DNA of 64,000 bases, taken from Curtobacterium sp. MCPF17_052 (lineage in GTDB: Bacteria; Actinomycetota; Actinomycetes; Actinomycetales; Microbacteriaceae). Both the position numbers and the translations under genes were made by a program. Location of the stretch: the NCBI RefSeq assembly GCF_003234085.1, contig NZ_QKSD01000013.1, positions 57,156 to 121,155 on the forward strand, given 5' to 3'. Shown piece by piece: positions 19,801 to 26,490 of this stretch. The notes below the pieces were generated by a model. The model had not been told where the DNA came from. It worked only from the letters and a program-made list of their open reading frames with translations, and ran no database searches. Within the stretch, counting starts at the first letter, position 1. Every line of letters starts with the position of its first letter.

Positions 19801-20071
19801 CCGTCGGGTCAGCTCGTCGGCCCCGGTCACGCCGGCCGACACCACCGTCGCCATCCTCGACATCCCGGTCGGCGTCGCCAAGCGCGAGCCGCGTCGGGTG
19901 AGCGAGGAAGCGGCGGAGTCCCTCCTCGACTCGGTGCTGCAGGCGCTGCCGGAGCCGAAGCAGCCCGGCCAGGGTCGTGCGCGTTCGCGTCGCGTGTCGT
20001 CGGGGAGCATCAGCGCCCCGGCGAACCCGACGGCCACCGAGGACGACGGCACCGTCATCCTCGGGCAGTGA
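16889..20071 (+). CDS. rne: Ribonuclease E
   Basis: A 1060-residue endoribonuclease for mRNA decay and rRNA/tRNA processing. The catalytic core is in the middle: S1 RNA-binding domain near residues 405-475 (GNVYLGKVQNVLPSMEAAFV) and the magnesium-binding aspartates in VVDVNTGKFVG (about 668) and IIVVDFIDM (about 714). It is flanked by disordered arms: about 390 N-terminal residues with acidic DTAEADV repeats and an RSDRYDRSDR-rich segment, and about 275 C-terminal residues with GDAQQAS repeats. Arms on both sides are usual in Actinobacteria. The Zn-link CPxC motif expected just after the core is absent; the segment after GVGLRES has no cysteine. ATG at 16889 follows GAGGAG by 11 bases. Confidence 0.93.
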   Translation: MVDQNENQNQNTDDAPKRRTRLFGGRRARSGGLEAPDPSDTSTDAVETVGSDEQVGSDRQVEPDRSSDVVEALDVADTVDASDGADVSDTADVTDTAEADVTDTAEADVSDTTEVEQSPDPETVEVVVDTATGTVSVVVEPASGAGTAPEDVSTLTGDLPAVGQDGVETQGTTDASDVPDARRASRPDEAPAPAEPFVPKATSTLSLIFHAPVLPELPARSDHDRDRDRDRDRSDRYDRSDRAERSGRGSRSGRSDRYDRSDRYDRSDRDDRDDRPERDERTERVDRSDRSDRWDDEDRDEQGGSRRRTRRRGSSSDREQAEPRRREPELITEPQRIKGSTRLEAKKQRRRDGRDAGRRRQVVTEDEFLARRESVDRQMIVRSSSSTIEIGVLEDGVLAEHYVTKSQNVSLIGNVYLGKVQNVLPSMEAAFVDIGRGRNAVLYAGEVDWNSVDTSHGRRIEAALKPGDKVLVQVTKDPVGHKGARLTSQVSLPGRYLVYVPNGSMNGISRKLPDTERARLKKILKEVLPEHAGVIVRTAAEGATEDQLTRDVQRLTSQWEAIEKKVQSGQAPVMLHSEPDLLVKIVRDVFNEDFTKLIIDGESARQTIDEYLSAVAPDLKDRVELYQGPDSFEEHRINEQIEKALDRKVWLPSGGSLVIDRTEAMTVVDVNTGKFVGSGGNLEETVTKNNLEAAEELVRQLRLRDIGGIIVVDFIDMVLEENRDLVLRRLMECLSRDRTKHQVAEVTSLGLVQMTRKKIGVGLRESLDEVNAQVNDNNADPGPTKGRRKARGGNGNGGGTNGNAVAAESKASQAHQITDDVKHALSRIAASTIPHEQSDVPVTGVAGAASPVTAASPTSPVAPAAEAPSEPTGGSKRRRRRGSRAGDAQQASGDAQQVSSDAQQASGDAQQGSAEQHTSLATPAPETVLPATTTGVHTRSTRAESAPAQPAAAVAEQPAAEVAPKERPAGRRRVSSSAPVTPADTTVAILDIPVGVAKREPRRVSEEAAESLLDSVLQALPEPKQPGQGRARSRRVSSGSISAPANPTATEDDGTVILGQ
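17162..17233 (+). repeat. 24-bp tandem repeat x3 in rne 5' arm
   Basis: Units 17162-17185, 17186-17209 and 17210-17233 encode DVTDTAEA, DVTDTAEA and DVSDTTEV. The first two differ by one base; the third is diverged. This is a likely length-variable site in the disordered N-terminal arm. Confidence 0.85.
17561..17584 (+). repeat. CGTGAC hexamer x4 in rne
   Basis: Four exact CGTGAC copies encode the RD repeat that opens the arginine/aspartate-rich segment of RNase E. Looser copies of the same theme continue to about 17775. Confidence 0.85.
19544..19627 (+). repeat. 21-bp tandem repeat x4 in rne 3' arm
   Basis: Units begin at 19544, 19565, 19586 and 19607 and encode GDAQQAS-type heptapeptides. 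They differ by only a few bases, which suggests recent expansion in the disordered C-terminal arm. Confidence 0.88.
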
Positions 20072-20072
20072 T

Positions 20073-20744
20073 GTGACGGACGAGCAGCGTCAGGCTGGTC
20101 GTGACCCGGTACCGGGTCACGACCAGCCCCGGACGGGCTGGGGAGCCGTGCCTCCGCCGGCGGCGCCTCCGTCGGCGGTGCCCCCGCTGGGTCCGGTCGG
20201 TCCTGGTCGGGCCGGTCCTGGTCGGGGCGATGTGCCCGGCGCCACGTCCGTCCTCGCGCCCGGGGTCTCCATCGTCGCCACGACGGGCGCGGCCATCACC
20301 GTGGTCAGCGTCGTCCTGGTCGAGTTCCTGGCGGGCCTGATCGGGCTGCTCGGCACGAGCACGATCGTCGGCCCCTTCCGGAGCCACGGTGGGACGAGCC
20401 TGGTCGAGGCCTTCGTGCAGAACGTCTTCGTCGCGCGCTCCCCGTTCGCCCTCGCGGCCTTCCTGGTGCTGGCCTTCCTGGTGCCGGTGGTGCCGCGTGC
20501 CCCACTGCCCGTCGTGCTCCTGCGGACCGTCCTGGCGGGTGCTGCGGGCACCGTGGCACTCGCCCTGGTCGGCATCGTCACCGCGGTCCACGACGCCGGC
20601 CAGCAGGGGAGCGTGGGGCAGGGGCTCGGACGTGTGCTCGTCGGCGGCGTCACCACGCCGCTGCAACTCGGGCTGCCGATGACCCTGATGCTGCTCGGGT
20701 CGGCGTCGGCCGCGTGGCTGTGGCTCGGTCGGCATCCGCGCTGA
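20073..20744 (+). CDS. Four-helix membrane protein, unknown
   Basis: A 223-residue protein with a proline/glycine-rich N-terminus of about 65 residues and four predicted helices (SIVATTGAAITVVSVVLVEF, ALAAFLVLAFLVPVV, RTVLAGAAGTVALALVGI, LPMTLMLLGSASAAWLWL). No family was recognised. GTG at 20073 is one base after the rne stop, suggesting coupling, but a 36-bp perfect palindrome lies within its first codons. An in-frame GTG at 20148 beyond the palindrome, with GGGGAG just before it, is an alternative start that would make the palindrome intergenic. Confidence 0.72.
   Translation: MTDEQRQAGRDPVPGHDQPRTGWGAVPPPAAPPSAVPPLGPVGPGRAGPGRGDVPGATSVLAPGVSIVATTGAAITVVSVVLVEFLAGLIGLLGTSTIVGPFRSHGGTSLVEAFVQNVFVARSPFALAAFLVLAFLVPVVPRAPLPVVLLRTVLAGAAGTVALALVGIVTAVHDAGQQGSVGQGLGRVLVGGVTTPLQLGLPMTLMLLGSASAAWLWLGRHPR
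20093..20128. repeat. 36-bp perfect palindrome at the rne 3' junction
   Basis: The arm GGCTGGTCGTGACCCGGT (20093-20110) is followed immediately by its exact reverse complement (20111-20128). As RNA it folds into a 16-bp stem with a GTAC loop. It may be the rne terminator, an operator or a cruciform site. Confidence 0.85.
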
Positions 20745-20809
20745 CGTCCCGCGACACGCCCGTGTGTGCTTCCCGGTGACGGATCCGGCCGACGTTCCCG
20801 GTGCCGCGG

Positions 20810-21097
20810 TCAGCCCTGGTCGCGCGCCGTCTTCCGCTTGTCGCGCTGCGGCACACGCAGTCCGCTGGCGATGAGGCGCAGCACCAGCTCGCGCCCGGTC
20901 ACCGGGGCGGCCCCGGAGGCCACGAGTTCGGCGTACCGGTCCTGCGGCACGTCGTAGTGGTCGTGGTCGAAGGCGCGCCGTGGGACCCCCGCCCGGTCGG
21001 CGAAGGCGTGCAGCTCGTCGTAGGATGAGTCACTGACCAGGTGTGACCAGAGCGTGTCGTGTGCGGGCCAGGCCGGGGGATCGATCAACACGGTCAT
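20810..21097 (-). CDS. DUF4031 domain protein
   Basis: A 95-residue soluble protein with the DUF4031 hallmarks: N-terminal TVLIDPPAWPAHDTLWSHL, central DELHAFADRAGVPRRAFDHDHYDVP and a basic C-terminus. The family is common in Actinobacteria and has no established function. ATG at 21095-21097 is preceded by a G-rich stretch. It converges on the four-helix membrane protein gene. Confidence 0.88.
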   Translation of the reverse strand: MTVLIDPPAWPAHDTLWSHLVSDSSYDELHAFADRAGVPRRAFDHDHYDVPQDRYAELVASGAAPVTGRELVLRLIASGLRVPQRDKRKTARDQG

Positions 21098-21122
21098 CCC
21101 CCCATGGTACGTGTGTCGGCGT

Positions 21123-21151
21123 TTGACCCGCCTGGTCGGATCGAGTATTCT
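21123..21151 (+). promoter_or_regulatory. Strong promoter of rplU-rpmA
   Basis: TTGACC (21123-21128), a 17-base spacer and TATTCT (21146-21151) give the best housekeeping-type promoter in the window. Transcription would start near 21158, leaving a leader of about 116 bases before rplU. I did not recognise a known riboswitch or protein-binding leader in it. Confidence 0.78.
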
Positions 21152-21273
21152 CGATCCCTGGTGTCAGCGGGCCGTTCTGCCTGCGTCGCCGATCGTCCCG
21201 GGGCAACCCAGGACGCTCGCGCAGAAGTGGGCACCCGAGACTTCCCTCAAGCAGAGTTACGTAAGGATTCCAC

Positions 21274-21582
21274 GTGGTTTACGCAGTAGTGCGCGCCGGC
21301 GGCCGTCAGGAGAAGGTCGAGGTCGGCTCGATCATCACCATCGACCGCATCAAGGCCGACGACAATGGCAACATCGACCTCGCGCCGGTGCTCCTCGTGG
21401 ACGGGGACAAGATCACCTCCGCCGCGTCCGAGCTCGCGAACGTGACGGTCACCGCCGAGGTCCTGGCCGACCTCCGCGGCCCGAAGGTCGTCATCCAGAA
21501 GTTCAAGAACAAGACCGGTTACAAGAAGCGCCAGGGCTTCCGCGCGGATCTCACGCGCGTCAAGGTCACCAAGATCGCATAA
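21274..21582 (+). CDS. rplU: 50S ribosomal protein L21
   Basis: A 102-residue large-subunit protein that binds 23S rRNA. The start [18 protein letters not shown] and the end [15 protein letters not shown] are diagnostic of L21. GTG at 21274 follows AAGGAT with good spacing. It heads the rplU-rpmA-obgE set, a gene order conserved across most bacteria. Confidence 0.97.
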   Translation: MVYAVVRAGGRQEKVEVGSIITIDRIKADDNGNIDLAPVLLVDGDKITSAASELANVTVTAEVLADLRGPKVVIQKFKNKTGYKKRQGFRADLTRVKVTKIA

Positions 21583-21597
21583 GGCGGGAGCAGAGAC

Positions 21598-21849
21598 ATG
21601 GCACACAAGAAGGGTGCGAGTTCCACTCGCAACGGTCGCGACTCGAACGCACAGCGCCTCGGCGTGAAGCGCTTCGGTGGCGAGGTCGTCAACGCCGGCG
21701 AGATCATCATCCGCCAGCGCGGCACGCACTTCCACCCGGGCGCCAACGTCGGCCGCGGTGGCGACGACACGCTGTTCGCCCTCTCGGCCGGCTCGGTCGA
21801 GTTCGGCACCAAGGGTGGCCGCAAGGTCATCAACATCGTCAACGCGTAG
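21598..21849 (+). CDS. rpmA: 50S ribosomal protein L27
   Basis: An 83-residue protein whose N-terminal tail reaches the peptidyl-transferase centre. The sequence [20 protein letters not shown] is the L27 signature. There is no Firmicutes-type cleavable N-terminal extension. ATG follows GGGAG, 15 bases after the rplU stop. Confidence 0.97.
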   Translation: MAHKKGASSTRNGRDSNAQRLGVKRFGGEVVNAGEIIIRQRGTHFHPGANVGRGGDDTLFALSAGSVEFGTKGGRKVINIVNA

Positions 21850-21872
21850 TCGCTGACGATCAGCTTCAGCGG

Positions 21873-21899
21873 GAGGGGCAGGCCGTGTGCCTGCCCCTC
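21873..21899 (+). terminator. Terminator or attenuator between rpmA and obgE
   Basis: An 11-bp perfect stem GAGGGGCAGGC with its complement and a 5-base loop, followed by TTCT. It could reduce read-through from the strong ribosomal-protein promoter into obgE. Confidence 0.78.
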
Positions 21900-21934
21900 T
21901 TCTGCATTTCCCGAACACCTACAGGAGTGACCCC

Positions 21935-23482
21935 ATGGCGACGTTCGTCGACCGCGTGACGCTGCACCTCACGGCAGGCAACGGCGGCAACGGCTGCGTG
22001 TCCGTCCGTCGCGAGAAGTTCAAGCCCCTCGCGGGCCCCGACGGCGGCAACGGTGGTGACGGCGGTGACATCGTCCTCGTCTCCGACCCGCAGGTCACCA
22101 CCCTGCTCGGGTACCACCGCTCACCACACCGATCCAGCCGCAACGGTCAGCCCGGCATGGGCGACCACCGCAGCGGGGTCAGCGGTGACACGCTCGAACT
22201 CCCCGTCCCCGTCGGCACGGTCGTCTACGACGAGAACGGCGACGTGCTCGCGGACCTCACCGAGCCGGGCATCCGCGTGGTCGTCGGCCCCGGCGGCCAG
22301 GGTGGCCTCGGCAACGCCGCGCTCGCCACCACCAAGCGCAAGGCCCCCGGCTTCGCGCTCCTCGGCACCGACGGGTGGAGCGGCGACGTCAGCCTCGAGC
22401 TGAAGACCATCGCGGACATCGCCCTGGTCGGGTACCCGAGCGCCGGCAAGTCGTCGTTGATCGCCGCGATCTCGGCCGCCAAGCCGAAGATCGCCGACTA
22501 CCCGTTCACGACGCTGACCCCGAACCTCGGCGTCGTGGAGTCAGGCAGCACCCGCTTCACCGTCGCCGACGTCCCGGGTCTGATCGAGGGCGCGTCCGAG
22601 GGCAAGGGGCTCGGCCTCGAGTTCCTCCGTCACGTGGAGCGCTGCGAAGCCCTGCTGCACGTGATCGACTGCGCCACGCTCGACGTCGGCCGTGACCCGA
22701 TCAGCGACCTCGACGTGATCCTCCGCGAACTCGAGCAGTACCCGGTCCCCGAGGGGCAGGTCCCGCTGCTCGACCGCCCCCAGCTCATCGCGCTCAACAA
22801 GATCGACGTGCCCGACGCCGCGGAACTCGCCGCGTTCGTGACCGCCGAGTTCGAGTCGCGCGGCTACCGCGTGTTCCCGATCTCCACCGCGTCGCACAAG
22901 GGCCTGCGTGAGCTCACCTTCGCCCTGGCCGACGTCGTCGAGCAGGCCCGTGCCGAGCGGGCCGCCGAGCCCGAGGTCGAGCGCATCGTGCTCCGTCCGA
23001 AGGCCGTCAACGAGAAGCCGTTCACGGTGCGTGCCGAGGGCGGCGAGGAGCACCGCTTCTACCGGGTCCGTGGCGCGAAGCCGGAGCGCTGGGTGCAGCA
23101 GACCGACTTCACCAACGAAGAGGCGATCGGCTACCTGGCCGACCGGCTCGCCAAGCTCGGGGTGGAGGACGGCCTGTTCAAGGCCGGAGCCGTCGCCGGG
23201 TCCACCGTGGTCATCGGTGGCGACGGCGGCATGATCTTCGACTGGGAGCCGACCCTGACCTCCACCGCGGAGCTCATCACCAGTGCTCGCGGGACGGACT
23301 CCCGGCTCGACCTCAACGCCCGACCGACGCGCAACGAGCGTCGATCGGACTACTTCGAGCGGATGGACGGCAAGGCCGCCGCACGTGCCGAGCTCGAGCA
23401 GGAGCGGATCGCCGGTCTGTGGGCGGGCGACGACGACGCCGAGTCCGACTCGGTCGAGCCGACGACGTCCGAGCGCGACTGA
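21935..23482 (+). CDS. obgE: GTPase ObgE/CgtA
   Basis: A 515-residue essential GTPase that acts in 50S subunit assembly and stress control. The glycine-rich OBG fold fills residues 1-160 ([16 protein letters not shown]). The G domain has P-loop GYPSAGKSS near residue 165, DVPGLIEGA and NKID. The C-terminal OCT domain ([20 protein letters not shown] region) is present. ATG at 21935 follows AGGAG by 7 bases; the longer upstream frame is rejected because it runs through the terminator hairpin. Confidence 0.96.
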   Translation: MATFVDRVTLHLTAGNGGNGCVSVRREKFKPLAGPDGGNGGDGGDIVLVSDPQVTTLLGYHRSPHRSSRNGQPGMGDHRSGVSGDTLELPVPVGTVVYDENGDVLADLTEPGIRVVVGPGGQGGLGNAALATTKRKAPGFALLGTDGWSGDVSLELKTIADIALVGYPSAGKSSLIAAISAAKPKIADYPFTTLTPNLGVVESGSTRFTVADVPGLIEGASEGKGLGLEFLRHVERCEALLHVIDCATLDVGRDPISDLDVILRELEQYPVPEGQVPLLDRPQLIALNKIDVPDAAELAAFVTAEFESRGYRVFPISTASHKGLRELTFALADVVEQARAERAAEPEVERIVLRPKAVNEKPFTVRAEGGEEHRFYRVRGAKPERWVQQTDFTNEEAIGYLADRLAKLGVEDGLFKAGAVAGSTVVIGGDGGMIFDWEPTLTSTAELITSARGTDSRLDLNARPTRNERRSDYFERMDGKAAARAELEQERIAGLWAGDDDAESDSVEPTTSERD

Positions 23483-23487
23483 GCGCC

Positions 23488-24288
23488 GTGATCGGACCGA
23501 ACACCGTCGCGGAGCGCGCGGACATCCCGCGCGCCCGGCGGATCGTGGTCAAGGTCGGCTCGTCCTCGGTCAGCGGGGACAACGCGTCGCAGATCGGCCC
23601 GCTCGTCGACGCCCTGGTCGGCGCGTACCGCCGTGGGACCGAGGTCGTCCTGGTGTCCTCCGGCGCCATCGCCACCGGCTTCCCGTTCCTGGGGCTCGAG
23701 GGACGGCCGGAGGACCTCGCCACGCAGCAGGCCGCCGCCGCGACCGGGCAGGCGGTGCTGGTCTTCCGGTACCAGAAGGAACTCGACCGGCACGGGGTCA
23801 CGGCGGCGCAGGTCCTGCTCACCGCGGGTGACCTGCAGAACCCGACGCACCGGGTGAACGCGCGGCGGGCGATGAACCGGCTGCTCGAACTCCGGGTGCT
23901 CCCGATCGTCAATGAGAACGACACGGTCGCCACCCACGAGATCCGGTTCGGTGACAACGACCGGCTCGCCGCGCTCGTCGCCCGGCAGGTCGAGGCGGAC
24001 GCCCTGGTGCTGCTGTCGGACGTCGAGGCCCTGTACACGAAGCCGCCGGAGCAGCCGGGCGCCACCCGCATCGACGAGGTCGCGTTCGGCGACGAGCTCG
24101 CGGGTGTCACCTTCGGCTCGATCGGTGCGGCCGGGGTCGGTACCGGGGGAGCCGGCACGAAGGTCGCGGCCGCCCGCCTCGCGGCCGAGGCCGGCACGTC
24201 CGTGCTCGTCACGGCGACAGCCCTCGTCGAGCGCGCGCTCGGTGGAGAGCACGTCGGTACCTGGTTCCGGGCCGCACCACGCGCCTGA
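23488..24288 (+). CDS. proB: Glutamate 5-kinase lacking the PUA domain
   Basis: A 266-residue amino-acid kinase that phosphorylates glutamate in the first step of proline synthesis. The N-terminus RRIVVKVGSSSVSGDN, the segment VLVSSGAIATGFPFLGL and the glutamate-site region VNENDTVATHEIRFGDNDRL are diagnostic. The protein ends after the kinase domain, so the C-terminal PUA domain found in the ~370-residue E. coli enzyme is absent; PUA-less forms occur elsewhere. GTG at 23488 is 5 bases after the obgE stop, so it is probably co-transcribed with obgE. Confidence 0.94.
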   Translation: MIGPNTVAERADIPRARRIVVKVGSSSVSGDNASQIGPLVDALVGAYRRGTEVVLVSSGAIATGFPFLGLEGRPEDLATQQAAAATGQAVLVFRYQKELDRHGVTAAQVLLTAGDLQNPTHRVNARRAMNRLLELRVLPIVNENDTVATHEIRFGDNDRLAALVARQVEADALVLLSDVEALYTKPPEQPGATRIDEVAFGDELAGVTFGSIGAAGVGTGGAGTKVAAARLAAEAGTSVLVTATALVERALGGEHVGTWFRAAPRA

Positions 24289-24304
24289 CCGGGGCGACCT
24301 GTCG

Positions 24305-24326
24305 GACGGGAGGCACGCCTCCCGTC
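24305..24326. repeat. GACGGGAGGC palindrome (family A) between proB and proA
   Basis: GACGGGAGGC, a 2-base centre AC, then GCCTCCCGTC. The same core recurs at 56199-56246 and three times at 63401-63862, always outside genes. It probably ends the obgE-proB transcript before the separate proA promoter. Confidence 0.82.
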
Positions 24327-24344
24327 ACAGAGGCGCGGCCGACT

Positions 24345-24350
24345 TAAGAT
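24345..24350 (+). promoter_or_regulatory. -10 box of proA (leaderless)
   Basis: TAAGAT followed by 6 bases (CGGGTC) and the ATG. There is no Shine-Dalgarno sequence, so transcription probably starts at the A of the start codon. Confidence 0.6.
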
Positions 24351-24356
24351 CGGGTC

Positions 24357-25637
24357 ATGTCCCTCACCGCTCCCGCGCAGGCCCAGGCGAGTACGCCGCT
24401 CGTCGACACGCTGACGGCCGCCCGCGCAGCCGCGACGGTGCTGGCGACCACGACGACGGCCGTCAAGGACGCCGCCCTGCGGGCGATCGCCCTCGGGCTG
24501 CGCGCCGCGACGGCCGAGATCGTCACCGCGAACCACGAGGACCTGATCGCGGGTCAGGACGGCGGACTGACCTCGGGCCTGCTGGACCGACTGCGTCTCG
24601 ACGTCGACCGCGTGGACGCCCTGGCCGACGCGGTCGAGCACGTGGTGGGGCTGACCGACCCGGTGGGGGAGCACGTCCGCGGCTCGGTCCTGCCGAACGG
24701 GCTGCAGCTCGCGCAGGTGCGGGTGCCGTTCGGGGTGGTCGGCGCCATCTACGAGGCACGTCCGAACGTCACCGTCGACATCGCCGCCCTGGCGCTGAAG
24801 TCCGGCAACGCCGTGGTCCTCCGCGGCGGATCGGCGGCGCTCCGCACCAACGCCGTGCTCGTGCGGCGGATCCAGGACGCGATCGCCTCGGTCGGGCTGC
24901 CGCGCGAGCTCGTGCAGACGATCGACCCGCTCGGACGCGCCGGGGCGACCGGTCTCATGCGGGCCCGCGGCCTGGTCGACGTGCTCATCCCGCGCGGCAG
25001 CGCCTCCCTCATCCAGACCGTCGTCACCGAGTCACAGGTGCCCGTCATCGAGACCGGCGCGGGGGTCGTGCACGTCTTCCTCGACGAGTCGGCACCGGTC
25101 GACCGTGCCGTGGACATCGTCCTCAACAGCAAGGTCCAGCGGCCGAGCGTCTGCAACGCCCTCGAGACGCTGCTCGTGCACGAGCGGGCGGCCGAGCGGC
25201 TCCTGCCGGTGTTGGCCGACCGCCTCCGGGCCGCCGGCGTGACCCTGCGGGGCGACGATGCCACCCGGACCATCGTCCCCGGGGTGCTGCGTGCGACCGA
25301 GGCCGACTGGGCCACCGAGTCGATGGACCTCGACCTGTCGATCCGTGTCGTGCACGACGTCGACGCGGCGATGGCGCACATCGCACAGTGGTCCACCCAC
25401 CACACCGAGTCGATCGTCACGAACGACGTCGACACGGCCGAGCACTTCCTGGCGGGCGTCGACTCGGCGGTCGTGATGGTGAACGCGTCGACGCGGTTCA
25501 CCGACGGCGGGGAGTTCGGGTTCGGCGCCGAGGTCGGCATCTCCACGCAGAAGCTGCACGCGCGGGGCCCGATGGGGCTGCCCGAACTCACGAGCACCAA
25601 GTGGCTCGTGCGCGGGCAGGGACACATCCGCGGCTAG
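24357..25637 (+). CDS. proA: Gamma-glutamyl phosphate reductase
   Basis: A 426-residue NADPH-dependent aldehyde-dehydrogenase-fold enzyme that reduces glutamyl phosphate to the semialdehyde, the second step of proline synthesis. The catalytic cysteine lies in QRPSVCNALETLLVH near residue 266, and PFGVVGAIYEARPNVT and the C-terminal FGFGAEVGISTQKLHARGP are diagnostic. It lies 68 bases after proB but has its own leaderless-type promoter and an intervening palindrome, so the two genes may be regulated separately. Confidence 0.97.
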   Translation: MSLTAPAQAQASTPLVDTLTAARAAATVLATTTTAVKDAALRAIALGLRAATAEIVTANHEDLIAGQDGGLTSGLLDRLRLDVDRVDALADAVEHVVGLTDPVGEHVRGSVLPNGLQLAQVRVPFGVVGAIYEARPNVTVDIAALALKSGNAVVLRGGSAALRTNAVLVRRIQDAIASVGLPRELVQTIDPLGRAGATGLMRARGLVDVLIPRGSASLIQTVVTESQVPVIETGAGVVHVFLDESAPVDRAVDIVLNSKVQRPSVCNALETLLVHERAAERLLPVLADRLRAAGVTLRGDDATRTIVPGVLRATEADWATESMDLDLSIRVVHDVDAAMAHIAQWSTHHTESIVTNDVDTAEHFLAGVDSAVVMVNASTRFTDGGEFGFGAEVGISTQKLHARGPMGLPELTSTKWLVRGQGHIRG

Positions 25638-25678
25638 GATGGTCCGGAGTCTTCCTCGATCGATCGGAGCACTGCCAG

Positions 25679-25879
25679 ATGTCACTCCTCGCTGAAGCCG
25701 CAGAACACGCGGCCGGCGTCCCCGCGATCGTCTTCCCGATCGTCGCGGCCTGCGTCTTCACCCTCCTCGGCTTCGTCACGTGGAGCTTCCGCGACGTCGC
25801 CTACCGCCACTCGCACAAGTTCCAGGCCACCCGGCAGCACGAGACCGGTGTGGACGAGTTCGGCCACTCCAAGATCTGA
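25679..25879 (+). CDS. Small single-pass membrane protein
   Basis: A 66-residue protein with one helix ([23 protein letters not shown]) and a hydrophilic C-terminal tail ([25 protein letters not shown]). ATG at 25679 follows GGAG at 25666-25669 by 9 bases, which supports real translation. It sits between proA and nadD. The function is unknown. A TAGGAT at 25635-25640 overlapping the proA stop could be its -10 box. Confidence 0.78.
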   Translation: MSLLAEAAEHAAGVPAIVFPIVAACVFTLLGFVTWSFRDVAYRHSHKFQATRQHETGVDEFGHSKI

Positions 25880-25890
25880 TCCGCCACCCG

Positions 25891-26490
25891 ATGCTCGAGA
25901 GCACGGGTCGGCCGCGCATCGGGGTGATGGGCGGGACGTTCGACCCGATCCACCACGGTCACCTCGTGGCGGCGTCCGAGGTCGCGATGCACTTCGACCT
26001 GGACGAGGTCGTGTTCGTCCCGACCGGCCAGCCGTACATGAAGTCCGACGTCACCGACGCCGAGCACCGGTACCTGATGACCGTGATCGCGACCGCATCG
26101 AACCCGATGTTCACGGTCAGCCGCGTGGACATCGACCGGCCGGGACCGACCTACACCGTCGACACCCTCCGCGACCTGCACGAGCAGCGGCCCGACGCCC
26201 AGCTCGTCTTCATCTCCGGGGCGGACGCCGTCCAGCAGATCGTCGACTGGAAGGACCACGACGGGCTCTGGGACCTCGCACACTTCGTCGCCGTGACACG
26301 ACCGGGCCACCAGCTGAGCATCACCGGACTCCCAGAACGGGACGTTAGTGTGCTCGAGGTCCCCGCGCTGGCGATCTCCTCGACCGACTGCCGTGACCGG
26401 GTGCGGAGCGGGTCCCCCGTCTGGTACCTCGTGCCCGACGGCGTCGTCCAGTACATCTCGAAGCACCATCTGTATCGGAGCGTTGCATGA
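25891..26490 (+). CDS. nadD: Nicotinate-nucleotide adenylyltransferase
   Basis: A 199-residue enzyme that joins nicotinate mononucleotide to AMP in NAD synthesis. The nucleotidyltransferase motif [12 protein letters not shown] near residues 15-26 and the C-terminal [10 protein letters not shown] motif are diagnostic. ATG at 25891 lies 11 bases after the small membrane protein stop without a clear Shine-Dalgarno sequence, so coupling is likely. Its stop overlaps the next gene as ATGA. Confidence 0.95.
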   Translation: MLESTGRPRIGVMGGTFDPIHHGHLVAASEVAMHFDLDEVVFVPTGQPYMKSDVTDAEHRYLMTVIATASNPMFTVSRVDIDRPGPTYTVDTLRDLHEQRPDAQLVFISGADAVQQIVDWKDHDGLWDLAHFVAVTRPGHQLSITGLPERDVSVLEVPALAISSTDCRDRVRSGSPVWYLVPDGVVQYISKHHLYRSVA

